Positions 1 to 8,778 are shown, counted from the stretch's first letter. The stretch is 64,000 nt of DNA from JBHENC01 sp046262295 (GCA_046262295.1 JBHENC010000007.1:165060-229059), one strand, 5' to 3'. Notes: generated by a model from the letters alone, not told the origin. Numbers and translations: made by a program.

Positions 1-383
1 TTGCGCGTCGCGCTGGCCGGAGCCATCTCGCGATAATCAATCGCGGTCGTCGTGCCGTTGCGCAGGCGGATCATCATAAAGCCGCCGCCACCAAGGTTGC
101 CCGCCGCCGGATAGGTTACGGCGAGCGCAAAGGCCGTCGCTATCGCCGCATCAACCGCGTTGCCGCCTTGCTTCATCACATCGCGCCCGACTTCCGACGC
201 GATGCGGCTGGTTGATGCCACCATCCCGTGCTGTGCGCGCACAGGCTCGCGTGATGCTGCGCGGACGGCGGCGCTGAAGAGCGACGGTGGCGCGCTGTTA
301 CTGCCGCAATGCAAAGGCGCAAGCGGCGCAAGGATAAACGCGAGCGTTAAGAGAAGAATCGTCAAAGTGCGTCGTGCAAGCAT
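1..383 (-). CDS. ggt: Gamma-glutamyltransferase, N-terminal part (cut by the window edge)
   Basis: Reading the minus strand from ATG at 383 gives a signal peptide followed by a typical gamma-glutamyltransferase start: a segment reading MVASTSRIASEVG, then DVMKQGGNAVDAAIATAF and the glycine-rich NLGGGGFMMIR stretch, all hallmarks of the large subunit. The family cleaves gamma-glutamyl bonds such as those of glutathione in the periplasm after self-processing at a Thr. That Thr and the small subunit lie outside the window, so activity cannot be judged. The start lies five bases after the stop of the tricorn-like gene, and its ribosome-binding AGG overlaps that stop, so the two genes are probably translated from one message. 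The gene continues beyond base 1. Confidence 0.88.
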   Translation of the reverse strand, partial: MLARRTLTILLLTLAFILAPLAPLHCGSNSAPPSLFSAAVRAASREPVRAQHGMVASTSRIASEVGRDVMKQGGNAVDAAIATAFALAVTYPAAGNLGGGGFMMIRLRNGTTTAIDYREMAPASATR

Positions 384-388
384 TGTCG

Positions 389-3300
389 TTACCTGTTGCG
401 TGTGGTTGATACGTTGCGGCGAGCGCCGAGTTGGTTAAGAAGTTCGCGCGTTGCCGCGTCGAGTTGTGTGTCGCGCCCGCCGAAGCCTTCGCCGATTGGA
501 CGCACGATATTTACATCAACCGGGCGCGGGTGCAACTCCATTTGCGAACCGTCGCTAGCGGTGACGCGCATAAACGGAATGCGAAAGCTCGATCCGTCAA
601 CAAGCCTCTGGTTCGACGTGTAGATAATCCAACCGGCGGTCGGCTCGCCCACGATCTTGCCAAGCCGCAGCGCGCGGTAGCCTTCCGAGAAATCTTCCGC
701 GTCGGAAAGCGAATGCTGGTTAGTGACGAGAATGGTGGGGGCTTCGAGCGCGCGTTGACCGAGCACTGTGCGGGCGGTGGCGGGCGGCAATCCGCGCGGC
801 GTCAGCGTCAGATACGGACGCCGTTCGAACACGTCGAGCGCGTAGGCGTTGACGAAGCCGCCGTTGTTGTTGCGTATGTCAACGATGACGCCGTCGCGCG
901 CGTTATTCTCCGCATCGAGGTCAACGAAAAGCTGCGCGAGCGAGGCCGAAGACATATCGTACATATGCACGTAGCCGAACCTGCCGCCACTCACGCGCGC
1001 GACGTAAGCGCGATTGTCTTCAACCCACGTGCGATAGAGCAAGCCTTTCTCCGTCGCCGCATTGACGGGACGCACGACGACTTCGCGCTTATTCGCGCCG
1101 TCAGCAGACGAAGCGACGGCGAGCGCGACGCGGCGATTGATTTTGTAGTTGAGCAGTTCGTCAAGATTGACGCGCGCGCCCGTTTGTTTGCCGTCAACGG
1201 CGAGCAGATAATCGCCCGGCTTGATGTTGCCCGCAAGCGCGGCGGCGCTAAGCGGAAGAATTTCCGTGACGCGCAGACGCCCGTTGGTTTCATATTCGGT
1301 GCGGTCAAAGCGCAATCCGATTCTTCCGGTCGAAGGCTGCGTTCCACCGGGCGGCGCGCTGACGCCCAAGTGTGAGGCGTTTAATTCGCCGACCATCAGT
1401 TGAAGCAGGCGGCGCAATTCATCGGGCGTGCGTGCTCCTGAAATGCGCGGCGCATACGTCGCATAAGTCGCCTGCCAATCAACGCCGTTGAAGTTGGCGT
1501 CGAAGAAATTATCGCGCAGATACGTCCATGCCTGCTGAAACACTTCCTGTTTTTCGCGCGCGAAGTCCACGTCCATCTCTGCGCTGACGACGACCGCGCG
1601 GGGCGTGCGCGTGTCGAGCGAAACGACGTTGATGCGCCCGTCTTCAAGGTAAAAGATTTCTTTGCTGTCGGACGTAAACTGCGCGAAGGATTTTTGTCCC
1701 GGCGTCGAAGTCAATTGTCTGGCTATCGCAGGCTCTTTCGCTAATTCGTCGAGCGAGTAAGTATAAAGATTCTGCTGTCCGGCTGAGCCCGCAATCATCA
1801 AAACCACTTTGCCGTCGGGACTGATTATTTGATAGCTCACGTCAACGCCGACGGGCAGCAAACTAAGCCGCTGGCGAATGCCGTCGAAAACTATTTCAGT
1901 CGGCTTCGAGACAGGTTTTTTTGTTTCGTCGGATTCCGTCGCGGGCGAAGCTGTGGGAGAGGCCGCAGGCGAAGGCGTTGCGGACGGCGTGGTGTTCGGC
2001 GCGTCGCGTTGCGGGACGGGGCTTTGCGGCTGATTCTCCTGTCTTTGCAAGGTGGGCGTGACGGTCTTCGGCGTTTCTTCTTTGAAGAGATCGCGGAACT
2101 GGTCTTCGCGGAAACGCGGCGTGCGCGGCACTAGATCAACGCGCGCGAGTTGGCCTGTCTCCGTGCGCTGGCCTGTGTCGAACAACAGAAACGCGCCGTC
2201 TGGACTCCACGCCACAGAGTTGCTGCCGACATTGGCGAGAAAGCTGACAGGACGCGCTTCATTCGCGCCGCCGGTTGACGAAACGACGTAAATGTTTTTG
2301 AAAGACTTTCCGCTAATCGCCATGAACGCAATCCAGCGCCCGTCCGTAGACCACACGAACGGGCGATCCGAATTGAACGGCGGGCGTTCCAGATAACCTG
2401 TGGCGAGCAGCCGTTCCTGCTTGGAGTTGAGATCAATCGCGCGCAGTTCGCGCCCGTTGCGTTCAAACGCGATGCGTTTGCCGTCGGGCGAAAAGCACGG
2501 CGTGTTGTCGTTGGCAGCGGCGTCGCGCGTTAACTGCGTTTCGGTGTTCGTCGCAAAATCGTAAACGAAGAGATGCGTCGCGCCGTCGCGGTCTGAAACG
2601 TAAGCGAGGCGACGGCTGTCGGGCGACCATGCGGGTTCGGATTCGTTGGCGGGACTCGTCGTGATGCGCGCCGCATCGCCGCCGTCTTTCGCCGAGGCCG
2701 CGAAGATTTCGCCGCGCACGACGAAGGCATTCTTTTTGCCGTCGGGCGAGAGCGCGAGTTCCTGTATGCCGTTTGTGATTGTGAGATGTTCCGTGCCGGG
2801 ACTCGACGGCGCGCCGCGCCGGTTGATGCGCAGTTCGCTCGCTTTGCCGTTCGAGGCGTCGAGCGTCCAGATTGAAAAGTCGTGCTCGAAGACGATGGTG
2901 CGACCGTCATAAGAGATGTTCGGCCAGAGCACGCGCCCGTCTGTGAAGCGTGTTACTTGTTTGGCTTCGCCGCCGATGGTTTTCGTCCAGATGTTTTGTG
3001 CGCCGCTGCGGTCGGAAACGTAAAAGAGTTTGCGCCCGTCCGCGCTCCACATCGGCCACATCTGTTTTGCGCCGCCCTCTGTGATGCGTTCGTAGTTCGC
3101 CGCAGCGTTTCCGCCGCCATCGTTCGCATTACGCATCAGCCAGATTTCGCTTTCGTCTATATGGCTGTGGCCTTTGCGCCACCACTGCGCGGAAGCGAGG
3201 CCGCGCGCCGTAAACGCGAGGGTGTTTCCGTCGGGCGACGGCGCGGAGAAGAATTCGTTGACGTAGCGATCAGCCGAAACTTGCAAAGGTGTTCCGCCTT

Positions 3301-3802
3301 CAGTACTGACGCGGAAAATATCGTTCATGCTCGCAATGTCGCGGCTCGTCGAAGAGAAGTAAAGCCAACGCCCGTCGCGCGACCATGCGTCGAGTTGATC
3401 GAAAGCGTCGTCGAATGTGATGCGCTGCAAATCGCCTGAGTCAAGCGTCAGAACATAGATGTCGCCGTTGCCCGTGCGCGTGGAGATGAAAGCGAGCTTG
3501 CGTCCGTCAGGCGAAAAGAGCGGGCGCGATTCGTTGGCCGGATGCGAGACGAGCAAATGCGCGTCGCCGCCCGCCGCCGCTACGCTCCAGATATCGCCGC
3601 CGGAAACGAAGGCGATCTCCGCGCGGTCTGGCGAGATGGCCGGTTCCGCGAAGTAGGGAAGCGGTGGCATCGCGTTAATTGCCTGAGCTGAAGCGAAAGC
3701 CGTCGCGGTTGGATGAAACGACCACCTCGCGCCAAAAAAGTTTGTGGTTAAGAGCGACAGCACTAAAAATATAGAGGCGCACGGCTTTAGAAAGCGAGTC
3801 AC
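389..3802 (-). CDS. Secreted tricorn-like protease (beta-propeller, PDZ, S41 peptidase)
   Basis: About 1137 residues. I chose GTG at 3802 because it is followed by a clear signal peptide (ending near FASAQ) and preceded by GGAG; the reading frame stays open upstream to 4060, but that part has no protein character and overlaps the neighbouring gene. The first half has many WD40/TolB-like propeller blades of the type SPDGRKLAFIS and SADGRKLFYVSDRSG. A Pro/Thr/Ser-rich linker follows, then a PDZ domain (around GDYLLAVDGKQ) and a C-terminal S41 core with DGVIVDIRNNNGGF and the nucleophile region NQHSLSDAEDF. Tricorn-type enzymes trim oligopeptides to small products; the signal peptide places this one in the periplasm. 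It is followed by ggt and is divergent from an M28 aminopeptidase, which suggests a peptide-catabolism group. Confidence 0.9.
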   Translation of the reverse strand: MTRFLKPCASIFLVLSLLTTNFFGARWSFHPTATAFASAQAINAMPPLPYFAEPAISPDRAEIAFVSGGDIWSVAAAGGDAHLLVSHPANESRPLFSPDGRKLAFISTRTGNGDIYVLTLDSGDLQRITFDDAFDQLDAWSRDGRWLYFSSTSRDIASMNDIFRVSTEGGTPLQVSADRYVNEFFSAPSPDGNTLAFTARGLASAQWWRKGHSHIDESEIWLMRNANDGGGNAAANYERITEGGAKQMWPMWSADGRKLFYVSDRSGAQNIWTKTIGGEAKQVTRFTDGRVLWPNISYDGRTIVFEHDFSIWTLDASNGKASELRINRRGAPSSPGTEHLTITNGIQELALSPDGKKNAFVVRGEIFAASAKDGGDAARITTSPANESEPAWSPDSRRLAYVSDRDGATHLFVYDFATNTETQLTRDAAANDNTPCFSPDGKRIAFERNGRELRAIDLNSKQERLLATGYLERPPFNSDRPFVWSTDGRWIAFMAISGKSFKNIYVVSSTGGANEARPVSFLANVGSNSVAWSPDGAFLLFDTGQRTETGQLARVDLVPRTPRFREDQFRDLFKEETPKTVTPTLQRQENQPQSPVPQRDAPNTTPSATPSPAASPTASPATESDETKKPVSKPTEIVFDGIRQRLSLLPVGVDVSYQIISPDGKVVLMIAGSAGQQNLYTYSLDELAKEPAIARQLTSTPGQKSFAQFTSDSKEIFYLEDGRINVVSLDTRTPRAVVVSAEMDVDFAREKQEVFQQAWTYLRDNFFDANFNGVDWQATYATYAPRISGARTPDELRRLLQLMVGELNASHLGVSAPPGGTQPSTGRIGLRFDRTEYETNGRLRVTEILPLSAAALAGNIKPGDYLLAVDGKQTGARVNLDELLNYKINRRVALAVASSADGANKREVVVRPVNAATEKGLLYRTWVEDNRAYVARVSGGRFGYVHMYDMSSASLAQLFVDLDAENNARDGVIVDIRNNNGGFVNAYALDVFERRPYLTLTPRGLPPATARTVLGQRALEAPTILVTNQHSLSDAEDFSEGYRALRLGKIVGEPTAGWIIYTSNQRLVDGSSFRIPFMRVTASDGSQMELHPRPVDVNIVRPIGEGFGGRDTQLDAATRELLNQLGARRNVSTTRNR

Positions 3803-3943
3803 GAATATCTTTTCTCCGTCTTCAGGTAAATTAATCCGTTTCGCGCTTGCTCCAAATGCTGAAGAAGCGCGACCGCGAAATGCTGCGAACAAAGTCCGGC
3901 CGCGAGTGATTCGCGCGCGGTGAAACCTTTGTCGTAGTCGCAA

Positions 3944-3951
3944 AGTATAAT
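3944..3951. promoter_or_regulatory. Probable -10 elements in the divergent tricorn / M28 intergenic region
   Basis: The plus strand shows TATAAT at 3946-3951, about 88 bases before the M28 start. The minus strand reads TATACT at 3949-3944, about 142 bases before the GTG of the tricorn-like gene. The two -10 boxes overlap. No good -35 hexamer stands out on either strand, so this is a tentative divergent promoter pair. Confidence 0.4.
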
Positions 3952-4038
3952 GTACTATGCGCTGAAAAAAAGAGTGTGTGCAACCCTGCGCAAGCCAAAT
4001 TTTTAGTTTTGCATCAAAAAAATCAGGAGATTCAAATA

Positions 4039-5838
4039 ATGCCCAGACGCTTTGCGGCAATTGTTTTGCTCATCGGCCTTTCGCTCTCTTCATTATTTCC
4101 CATAAGTGCGCAGCAACAACAGCCTGCGCGCCCGCCGCAAAATCCAGAGACGCAGGCCGCTCCGACAGGGAAACCGCCGAAGCCTTCCGCGCCGGAAGTC
4201 GCGCAGACCGCTGCCAACGCTACGCAAGCCGCGCCCGCCAACGATGCTATCGCGCGCATCAAAGACGAAGGCATGAACCGCTCGCAGGTGATGCAGACCT
4301 TGAGCTACTTGTCGGACGTGATCGGGCCTCGCCTGACGGCTTCGCCCAACATGAAGCGCGCCAACGAATGGACGCGCGACAAGTTAAGCTCTTGGGGCTT
4401 ACAGAACGCGCATCTCGAAGCCTGGGGGCCGTTCGGTCGTGGTTGGACGCTGAAGAGTTTTAGCGCGCAGGTCACAGAGCCGCAGGCCATTCCGCTGATC
4501 GCGTATCCGAGCGCATGGTCGCCCGGCACAAACGGCACACTCACCGCCGATGTCATTTATGTTGACGCGAACAGTGAAGCGGATTTGCAAAAGTACAAGG
4601 GCAAACTCAAAGGCGCGATTGTGTTGACGAGTCCGATGCGCGACGTTAAAGCGCACTTTGAGGCATTGGGAAATCGCCTGACGGACAAAGAGTTGCTGGC
4701 GCTCGCCGACGCGCCCGCACCCGCCGCACGGCAAGGACGCCGCCCGCCTTTACCAGACAGCCCGCAATTCCGCGAATTCATTAACAGCGCCAAACTCAGG
4801 GCCTTGAAAGCCAAATTCTTCACGGACGAAGGCGCGGCGCTGCTCGTTGATCCAAGTCGCGGCGGCGACGGCGGCACGATCTTCGTGCAGGCGGCGAGCG
4901 TTCCGCAAAAATTAGACACCTCTTCGGAGATGAACACGCTGCGTAGTCTGTTTCTGCCGCGCGTCAACGCTTACGACAAAAACGCGCCCGCCATCATCCC
5001 GCAAATCGTCGTCGCCATCGAACACTACAATCGCATCGCGCGCATTATTCAGGCGGGCGAGAAAGTAAAGATGAGCGTTAATCTGGACGTGCAGTTTCAC
5101 GATCAGGATTTGATGGCTTACAACACCGTCGCGGAGATTCCCGGCACGGATAAACGGGATGAACTCGTGATGCTCGGCGGCCACATGGATTCGTGGCACG
5201 CGGGCACGGGCGCGACAGACAACGGCGCGGGCGTCGCCGTTGCGATGGAAGCCGTGCGAATTCTCAAGACGCTCAACTTGCAACCGCGCCGCACGATCCG
5301 CGTCGCACTCTGGAGCGGCGAAGAGCAGGGGCTTTTAGGCTCGCACGCTTACGTCGCGGAACACTTCGGTGCGCTCGCCAACGCTTCGCCCGAAGCCAAC
5401 TTCGCCGCGCTTTTAGGCGGCGCAACCACCGCTCCGCAAGTCAATAAGAAACCCGACTACGAAAAGCTCGACGCCTACTTTAATCTCGACAACGGCACGG
5501 GCAAGATCAGGGGCGTCTACCTGCAAGGCAACGAAGCCGTGCGCCCGCTTTTCCGCGAGTGGCTCGCGCCATTCCGCGACATGGGAGCTACGACGCTCTC
5601 CATCTCCAACACCGGCGGCACGGATCATCTCTCCTTCGACGCCATCGGGCTTCCCGGCTTTCAATTCATCCAGGACGAAATCGAATACGACTCGCGCACG
5701 CATCACTCAAATCAAGACGTTTTCGACCGCATTCAGGCCGACGACATGAAGCAGGCCGCCACCATTATGGCCGCTTTCATCTACAACACCGCGATGCGCG
5801 ACGAAAAGCTCCCGCGCAAGAACGCGCCCGCGAAGTGA
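4039..5838 (+). CDS. Secreted M28 family zinc aminopeptidase/carboxypeptidase
   Basis: 599 residues from ATG 4039, chosen because CAGGAGA lies 8 bases upstream and the signal peptide (hydrophobic to about residue 25, then SAQQQQ) starts there. The open frame upstream to 3976 is not protein-like. A PA-like region precedes the catalytic M28 domain. Expected di-zinc ligands and catalytic residues are present: H382 in LGGHMDSW, D394 in TDNGAG, the Glu pair E428/E429 in WSGEEQGLLGS, and H555/H556 in RTHHSNQD. The family removes N-terminal (or in some members C-terminal) residues from peptides. Its position divergent from a tricorn-like protease and a gamma-glutamyltransferase fits a role in finishing peptide breakdown in the periplasm. 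Confidence 0.92.
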   Translation: MPRRFAAIVLLIGLSLSSLFPISAQQQQPARPPQNPETQAAPTGKPPKPSAPEVAQTAANATQAAPANDAIARIKDEGMNRSQVMQTLSYLSDVIGPRLTASPNMKRANEWTRDKLSSWGLQNAHLEAWGPFGRGWTLKSFSAQVTEPQAIPLIAYPSAWSPGTNGTLTADVIYVDANSEADLQKYKGKLKGAIVLTSPMRDVKAHFEALGNRLTDKELLALADAPAPAARQGRRPPLPDSPQFREFINSAKLRALKAKFFTDEGAALLVDPSRGGDGGTIFVQAASVPQKLDTSSEMNTLRSLFLPRVNAYDKNAPAIIPQIVVAIEHYNRIARIIQAGEKVKMSVNLDVQFHDQDLMAYNTVAEIPGTDKRDELVMLGGHMDSWHAGTGATDNGAGVAVAMEAVRILKTLNLQPRRTIRVALWSGEEQGLLGSHAYVAEHFGALANASPEANFAALLGGATTAPQVNKKPDYEKLDAYFNLDNGTGKIRGVYLQGNEAVRPLFREWLAPFRDMGATTLSISNTGGTDHLSFDAIGLPGFQFIQDEIEYDSRTHHSNQDVFDRIQADDMKQAATIMAAFIYNTAMRDEKLPRKNAPAK

Positions 5839-5912
5839 AGACGAAGATGCTCCAAAGCCTAGCCGCTATCTAACGCATTAGGCTGAGCAAGTTCGAGAAA
5901 ACGATTTTGTAG

Positions 5913-6260
5913 TTACGTTGGCAGGTTGAACAATTGACGCAACTTATCGTCAACCGCAGCGTGCAGCGAAGGCGGCAGTTCGCCTAATTCACGGCGGATG
6001 AGCGCATCGGTCGCGGTCATTAAACGATGGAGACGGAGCGTAGAGGTAACGCGCAAGCCGGTCGCGGCAAAGTTCGCATCTGCCGCATCCAGAATCAAAT
6101 CGCTGGCGAGTAAATCGGGAGGCGTGCGGCTTGTGATGAATGCCAGCACGATATGACGATGCGCGCCCGCCGCTTCCGTCAGACAAACGGCGGGTCACAC
6201 CTTTGTCGCTAATAAATCATCGAACGGAAACGGGACGAGCACGACTTTGCCTTTAATCAT
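5913..6260 (-). pseudogene. MazF/PemK-like toxin gene with an in-frame TGA at codon 22
   Basis: From ATG at 6260 the minus strand reads MIKGKVVLVPFPFDDLLATKV, then TGA at 6197-6195, then continues in the same frame as PAVCLTEAAGAHRHIVLAF and on to a natural stop at 5913-5915. Without the TGA this is a complete, about 115-residue MazF/PemK-type ribonuclease toxin. The stop falls exactly where the family has the Arg of its RPA motif (compare KNRPA in the second toxin at 61655-61990), so a single CGA to TGA change explains it. The frame downstream is otherwise clean, so the mutation is recent or a sequencing error. The start overlaps the antitoxin end by 8 bases, the usual arrangement. Confidence 0.85.
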
Positions 6261-6501
6261 GGAAAGGCTTTCCGTCCGTCAAAGTATAAATATCTTCTTC
6301 CGCATCATTGAGAAACGCAAACGACGGATTGCGCGCCGCCGCCCGCAACCACTCCTGTTCGTCTTCTTCGGAATCTTCAGGAATCAGGATGATGACGCGC
6401 ACGCGCCCCGACCTGCTGACGGGCAACGGTTCATCAAGATGCAATTGCCGCTGTTCATCAATCTCCCCGAACGCCTCGATAGCTTTAATGTTTGTCGCCA
6501 T
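6253..6501 (-). CDS. Antitoxin partner of the broken MazF-like toxin
   Basis: 82 residues from ATG 6501, which has AAGGGAG 9 bases upstream; a GTG at 6507 is too close to that site. The N-terminal part (MATNIKAIEAFGEIDE, then LHLDEPLPV and RVRVIILIPE) resembles the beta-rich DNA-binding end of small antitoxins, and the C-terminal part (EEDEQEWLRAAARNPSF, then ending DGKPFHD) is an acidic tail that would bind the toxin. The pattern matches the antitoxin at 61977-62213. It overlaps the toxin start by 8 bases, so the pair would be one operon. The antitoxin looks intact although its toxin is interrupted. Confidence 0.75.
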   Translation of the reverse strand: MATNIKAIEAFGEIDEQRQLHLDEPLPVSRSGRVRVIILIPEDSEEDEQEWLRAAARNPSFAFLNDAEEDIYTLTDGKPFHD

Positions 6502-6539
6502 CTTCACTGTCTCCCTTCAACACTATTCTACTCTTAACT

Positions 6540-6760
6540 TCATCCTTCCGCCTTCTCGCTTCCTACCTTGCGTTGCTCAATCCACTCTAACGCCGCTCGC
6601 TTGTCCCGTTCAATCGCCATCTCCACGCCGCGCTTAGTTAGTTCGACAAACTGACTTTGCCTTTGAACGAACGCTGCGATCTCCGCGTTCACGCGGCGTT
6701 TCCAAAGTTGGTATTATTGTGATGCACTAATTCGTGTGCGATGATGCTACCGGAGATGGT
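6540..6760 (-). pseudogene. Remnant of a zinc-metallopeptidase (HExxH) gene
   Basis: Two minus-strand frames join into one protein-like stretch. From 6760 one frame reads TISGSIIAHELVHHNNTNFG and stops shortly after (NAA, then TGA). A second frame from 6692 reads VNAEIAAFVQRQSQFVELTK and continues for about 50 residues to a stop at 6540-6542. HELVH is the zincin zinc-binding motif, and the following AEIAAF is what one expects of the helix carrying a downstream Glu. The N-terminal part of any such protein is missing because a plus-strand gene begins at 6768. I read this as the frameshifted C-terminal remains of a small metallopeptidase; chance cannot be excluded. Confidence 0.4.
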
Positions 6761-6767
6761 TTAGCAT

Positions 6768-7985
6768 ATGAATATACACATCATCTTAGATAAGGCTTTG
6801 TTTCAGTCTATATCAGCGGAAGCGTTTACGCCGCTCGACAGACACTTTGAAATAATAATCCCCCCAATTCTATTTAAGGAAATATGGGGCGACCTTGCTA
6901 CGGAGAAAAAAGAAGACCCACGAAGATGGGTAGCTTACCTTGCTAGTCGGTTAGGCGCAAACTACATCATCTGCCCTGATTATGTTGATTTACTGTGCAA
7001 CTCCTTACTAGGTAATGAGCCGCCAATGGATGGAAGATTGATTGCTGCTGGTATGAGGCCAGTAAAATCAAGCGGGGGTTCTCTCGGGTATTTTGTTGAT
7101 CCCACTCCCGAAGATGAAGCCCTACAGCGATGGCAAAAGCAACAGGTCTCTTTCGAGGAATCATTATGGGCTTATCGGTGGCAACGTATTCGCCGATACA
7201 TCAACACAAACTTATATCTTCGCAAGTTGTCTGAGGCAGGCGTGAGTGTGCAAAAGCCTAAAGACTTATCTCACTTGCAAGAAATTATTGATTTTATACT
7301 TGCGAATCCTAAAACTCAGGGACGACTACTCAATTTGCTTTTTCGAGAAAGCGAAATACCTTTACAGATTCAAAGACGCGCTATTATTCGATGGTTCAAG
7401 TCAAAGCGTCCGCTTTTGAGTTTGTTCGCTCCATATGCAGCTCACTGTGTAAAAGCAAACTTACTACTCGCACTTGGCAACATGAATATAAGCATTCTCG
7501 GCAGACAAGGGGAACACGATCTGAGAGACCTCGAATATTGCTATTACCTGCCATTCTGCGAAGTGTTTGCCTTAGATGATCGGCTACACCGAAAACTTAT
7601 CCCGCTACTGAAGCGCCCCGATCAAAGGCTTGTCGGTACAGAATTGAGGGATGACCTTAAAAGACTAGCTCAAGAGTGGAATGCTATGTCGCAAGATGAG
7701 AAAATTGCTCACCATAGAAAATTTGGCAATCGACCAGCGCCAAATTCTGATTCAATTACGTTGAAGCTGTGGGAGAAATACAGACCGGACTACAACCCTA
7801 ATAAAGGTTTCATGCCTATAAAAGGCAGTAATCTGCATGAATTCTTATTAGCAAAATGCGAAGAATTAAAAAATGCGCAGCAATCAGAAGAGCCAAGGAC
7901 AATTGAAGAAGCAAGGTTTGTTTATCAGAAAAAATTAGTCAGTAGGGAAAAGCTTAAAGACCTTTATCCACAGGCTGATATTTAA
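6768..7985 (+). CDS. Orphan protein, possible PIN-like fold, in AT-rich foreign-looking DNA
   Basis: 405 residues, not recognised with certainty. The N-terminus (MNIHIILDKALFQSIS, then FEIIIPPILFKEIW) resembles the first strand and helix of a PIN-like domain. Near residue 265 a segment reading DLRDLEYCYYLPFCEVF followed by ALDDRLHRKL resembles the late PIN motif in which acidic residues sit around a short strand. The middle is helical and charged. There is no signal peptide or membrane segment, so a cytosolic role, perhaps an RNase, is possible but unproven. The gene is clearly richer in A and T than its neighbours, stands alone, and lies between a broken toxin locus and a tRNA-Lys fragment, all consistent with acquired DNA. 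Confidence 0.6.
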   Translation: MNIHIILDKALFQSISAEAFTPLDRHFEIIIPPILFKEIWGDLATEKKEDPRRWVAYLASRLGANYIICPDYVDLLCNSLLGNEPPMDGRLIAAGMRPVKSSGGSLGYFVDPTPEDEALQRWQKQQVSFEESLWAYRWQRIRRYINTNLYLRKLSEAGVSVQKPKDLSHLQEIIDFILANPKTQGRLLNLLFRESEIPLQIQRRAIIRWFKSKRPLLSLFAPYAAHCVKANLLLALGNMNISILGRQGEHDLRDLEYCYYLPFCEVFALDDRLHRKLIPLLKRPDQRLVGTELRDDLKRLAQEWNAMSQDEKIAHHRKFGNRPAPNSDSITLKLWEKYRPDYNPNKGFMPIKGSNLHEFLLAKCEELKNAQQSEEPRTIEEARFVYQKKLVSREKLKDLYPQADI

Positions 7986-8238
7986 GAAATCCAATAGCGT
8001 CTTACTGAGCAACAGTGTAAGAACTTAAAGCTTAGCAGCTTATGTCAATGAAGCGAGATGTAGAAGTAGCAGGATAGGGTTTAGACGAGTGCCACGCGAA
8101 AACACAAGTGTTCTTGCTCATTAGAACGCTTTAGAGACGTTTTGAGTCAGACACGACGAACCAAACAGCACAAGATATTGCACAAGGACTTATCTGTGAG
8201 GAATTGGTCTAAATCAAAATATTATTGAGATCGTTATT
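7986..8238. other. Intergenic stretch with no recognisable gene
   Basis: AT-rich and free of convincing frames on either strand. It leads into the long hairpin and the tRNA-Lys fragment that mark the left edge of the island region. I found no recombinase remnant in it. Confidence 0.6.
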
Positions 8239-8287
8239 AAGCAGAAGCAGGTGCTTATCGAAATCAGATAAGCACCTGCTTCTGCTT
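8239..8287. terminator. Perfect 21-bp stem hairpin beside the tRNA-Lys fragment
   Basis: The arms are 8239-8259 and 8267-8287, perfectly complementary over 21 bases, with a 7-base loop. Neither side has a long T run, so it may be a bidirectional terminator or a recombination-site structure. Different hairpins occupy the same position at 32219-32245 and 44569-44592, next to the other two tRNA-Lys copies. Confidence 0.6.
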
Positions 8288-8342
8288 GCAAATAGTGGTG
8301 AGCCGAGCAGGACTCGAACCTGCGACCCACTGGTTAAAAGCC
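8285..8342 (-). repeat. Partial tRNA-Lys (3' 47 nt) plus flank: putative att site 1
   Basis: These 58 bases are identical to 44598-44655. They contain the 3' 47 bases of tRNA-Lys including CCA (8296-8342, minus strand) and 11 bases of downstream flank. Identity ends in the anticodon stem, so it cannot be a functional tRNA. It has the same orientation as the complete tRNA-Lys at 44609-44684 and the second fragment at 32260-32300, as expected of direct repeats produced when elements integrate into a tRNA 3' end. I take it as the outer left boundary of the island region. Confidence 0.8.
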
Positions 8343-8372
8343 GGTCACCCTAATCTTCTCATACATTCATCA

Positions 8373-8778
8373 TTATTCTTCATTGTAAGGAAACCCTGTA
8401 TTTATAAACCCTTTGTGATCCCATGAGGCTACCTGAATAAGCATAAATAACCGCGAATGTTTATTCATTACTTCGATCTCCAGATCACGCTCTGCAACCA
8501 ATTTGTTGAGTCGCACATTCTCGCGCACCAGTTCACGTAGCCTGACGGCATCCGACACACTCATCCCGCCAAAGCGTTGCCGCCAGCGATAGAAGCTCTG
8601 CTCGCTGACTCCATGTTTGCGACAGATGTTCTGAATGGTGTCTGCACTGGCTTCGGCTTCGTGGAGAATCCTGATGATCTGCTCTTCCGCAAACTGACTC
8701 TTTTTCATTGCTAGCTCCTCTGGTAAAGTCGGAGCTATTCTCAAATGTCACGTGGATCGAAAATTAGGTCTCAGGTCA
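8373..8778 (-). mobile_element. IS3-family remnant containing OrfA only
   Basis: From ATG 8708 (GGAG upstream) the frame reads MKKSQFAEEQIIRILHEAEA, then a helix-turn-helix region CRKHGVSEQSFYRWRQRFGG and a leucine-zipper-like tail LRELVRENVRLNKLVAERD: a standard IS3-family OrfA of about 85-90 residues. After the segment EIEVM the sequence diverges from the family and reaches a stop at 8373, and no OrfB with its DDE catalytic domain follows. A possible element end reading TGACCTGAGA on the minus strand lies at 8778. The element therefore cannot transpose by itself. It sits immediately inside the left tRNA-Lys fragment. Confidence 0.8.

Noticed and set aside
431..1375. A 314-codon plus-strand open frame opposite the tricorn-like gene
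   Set aside because: Opposite a well-supported protease domain; no signal, domain or ribosome-binding site.
8296..8342. A second tRNA-Lys gene
   Set aside because: Only the 3' 47 bases match; the D arm and the 5' acceptor strand are absent, so it cannot fold as a tRNA. The same holds for 32260-32300.
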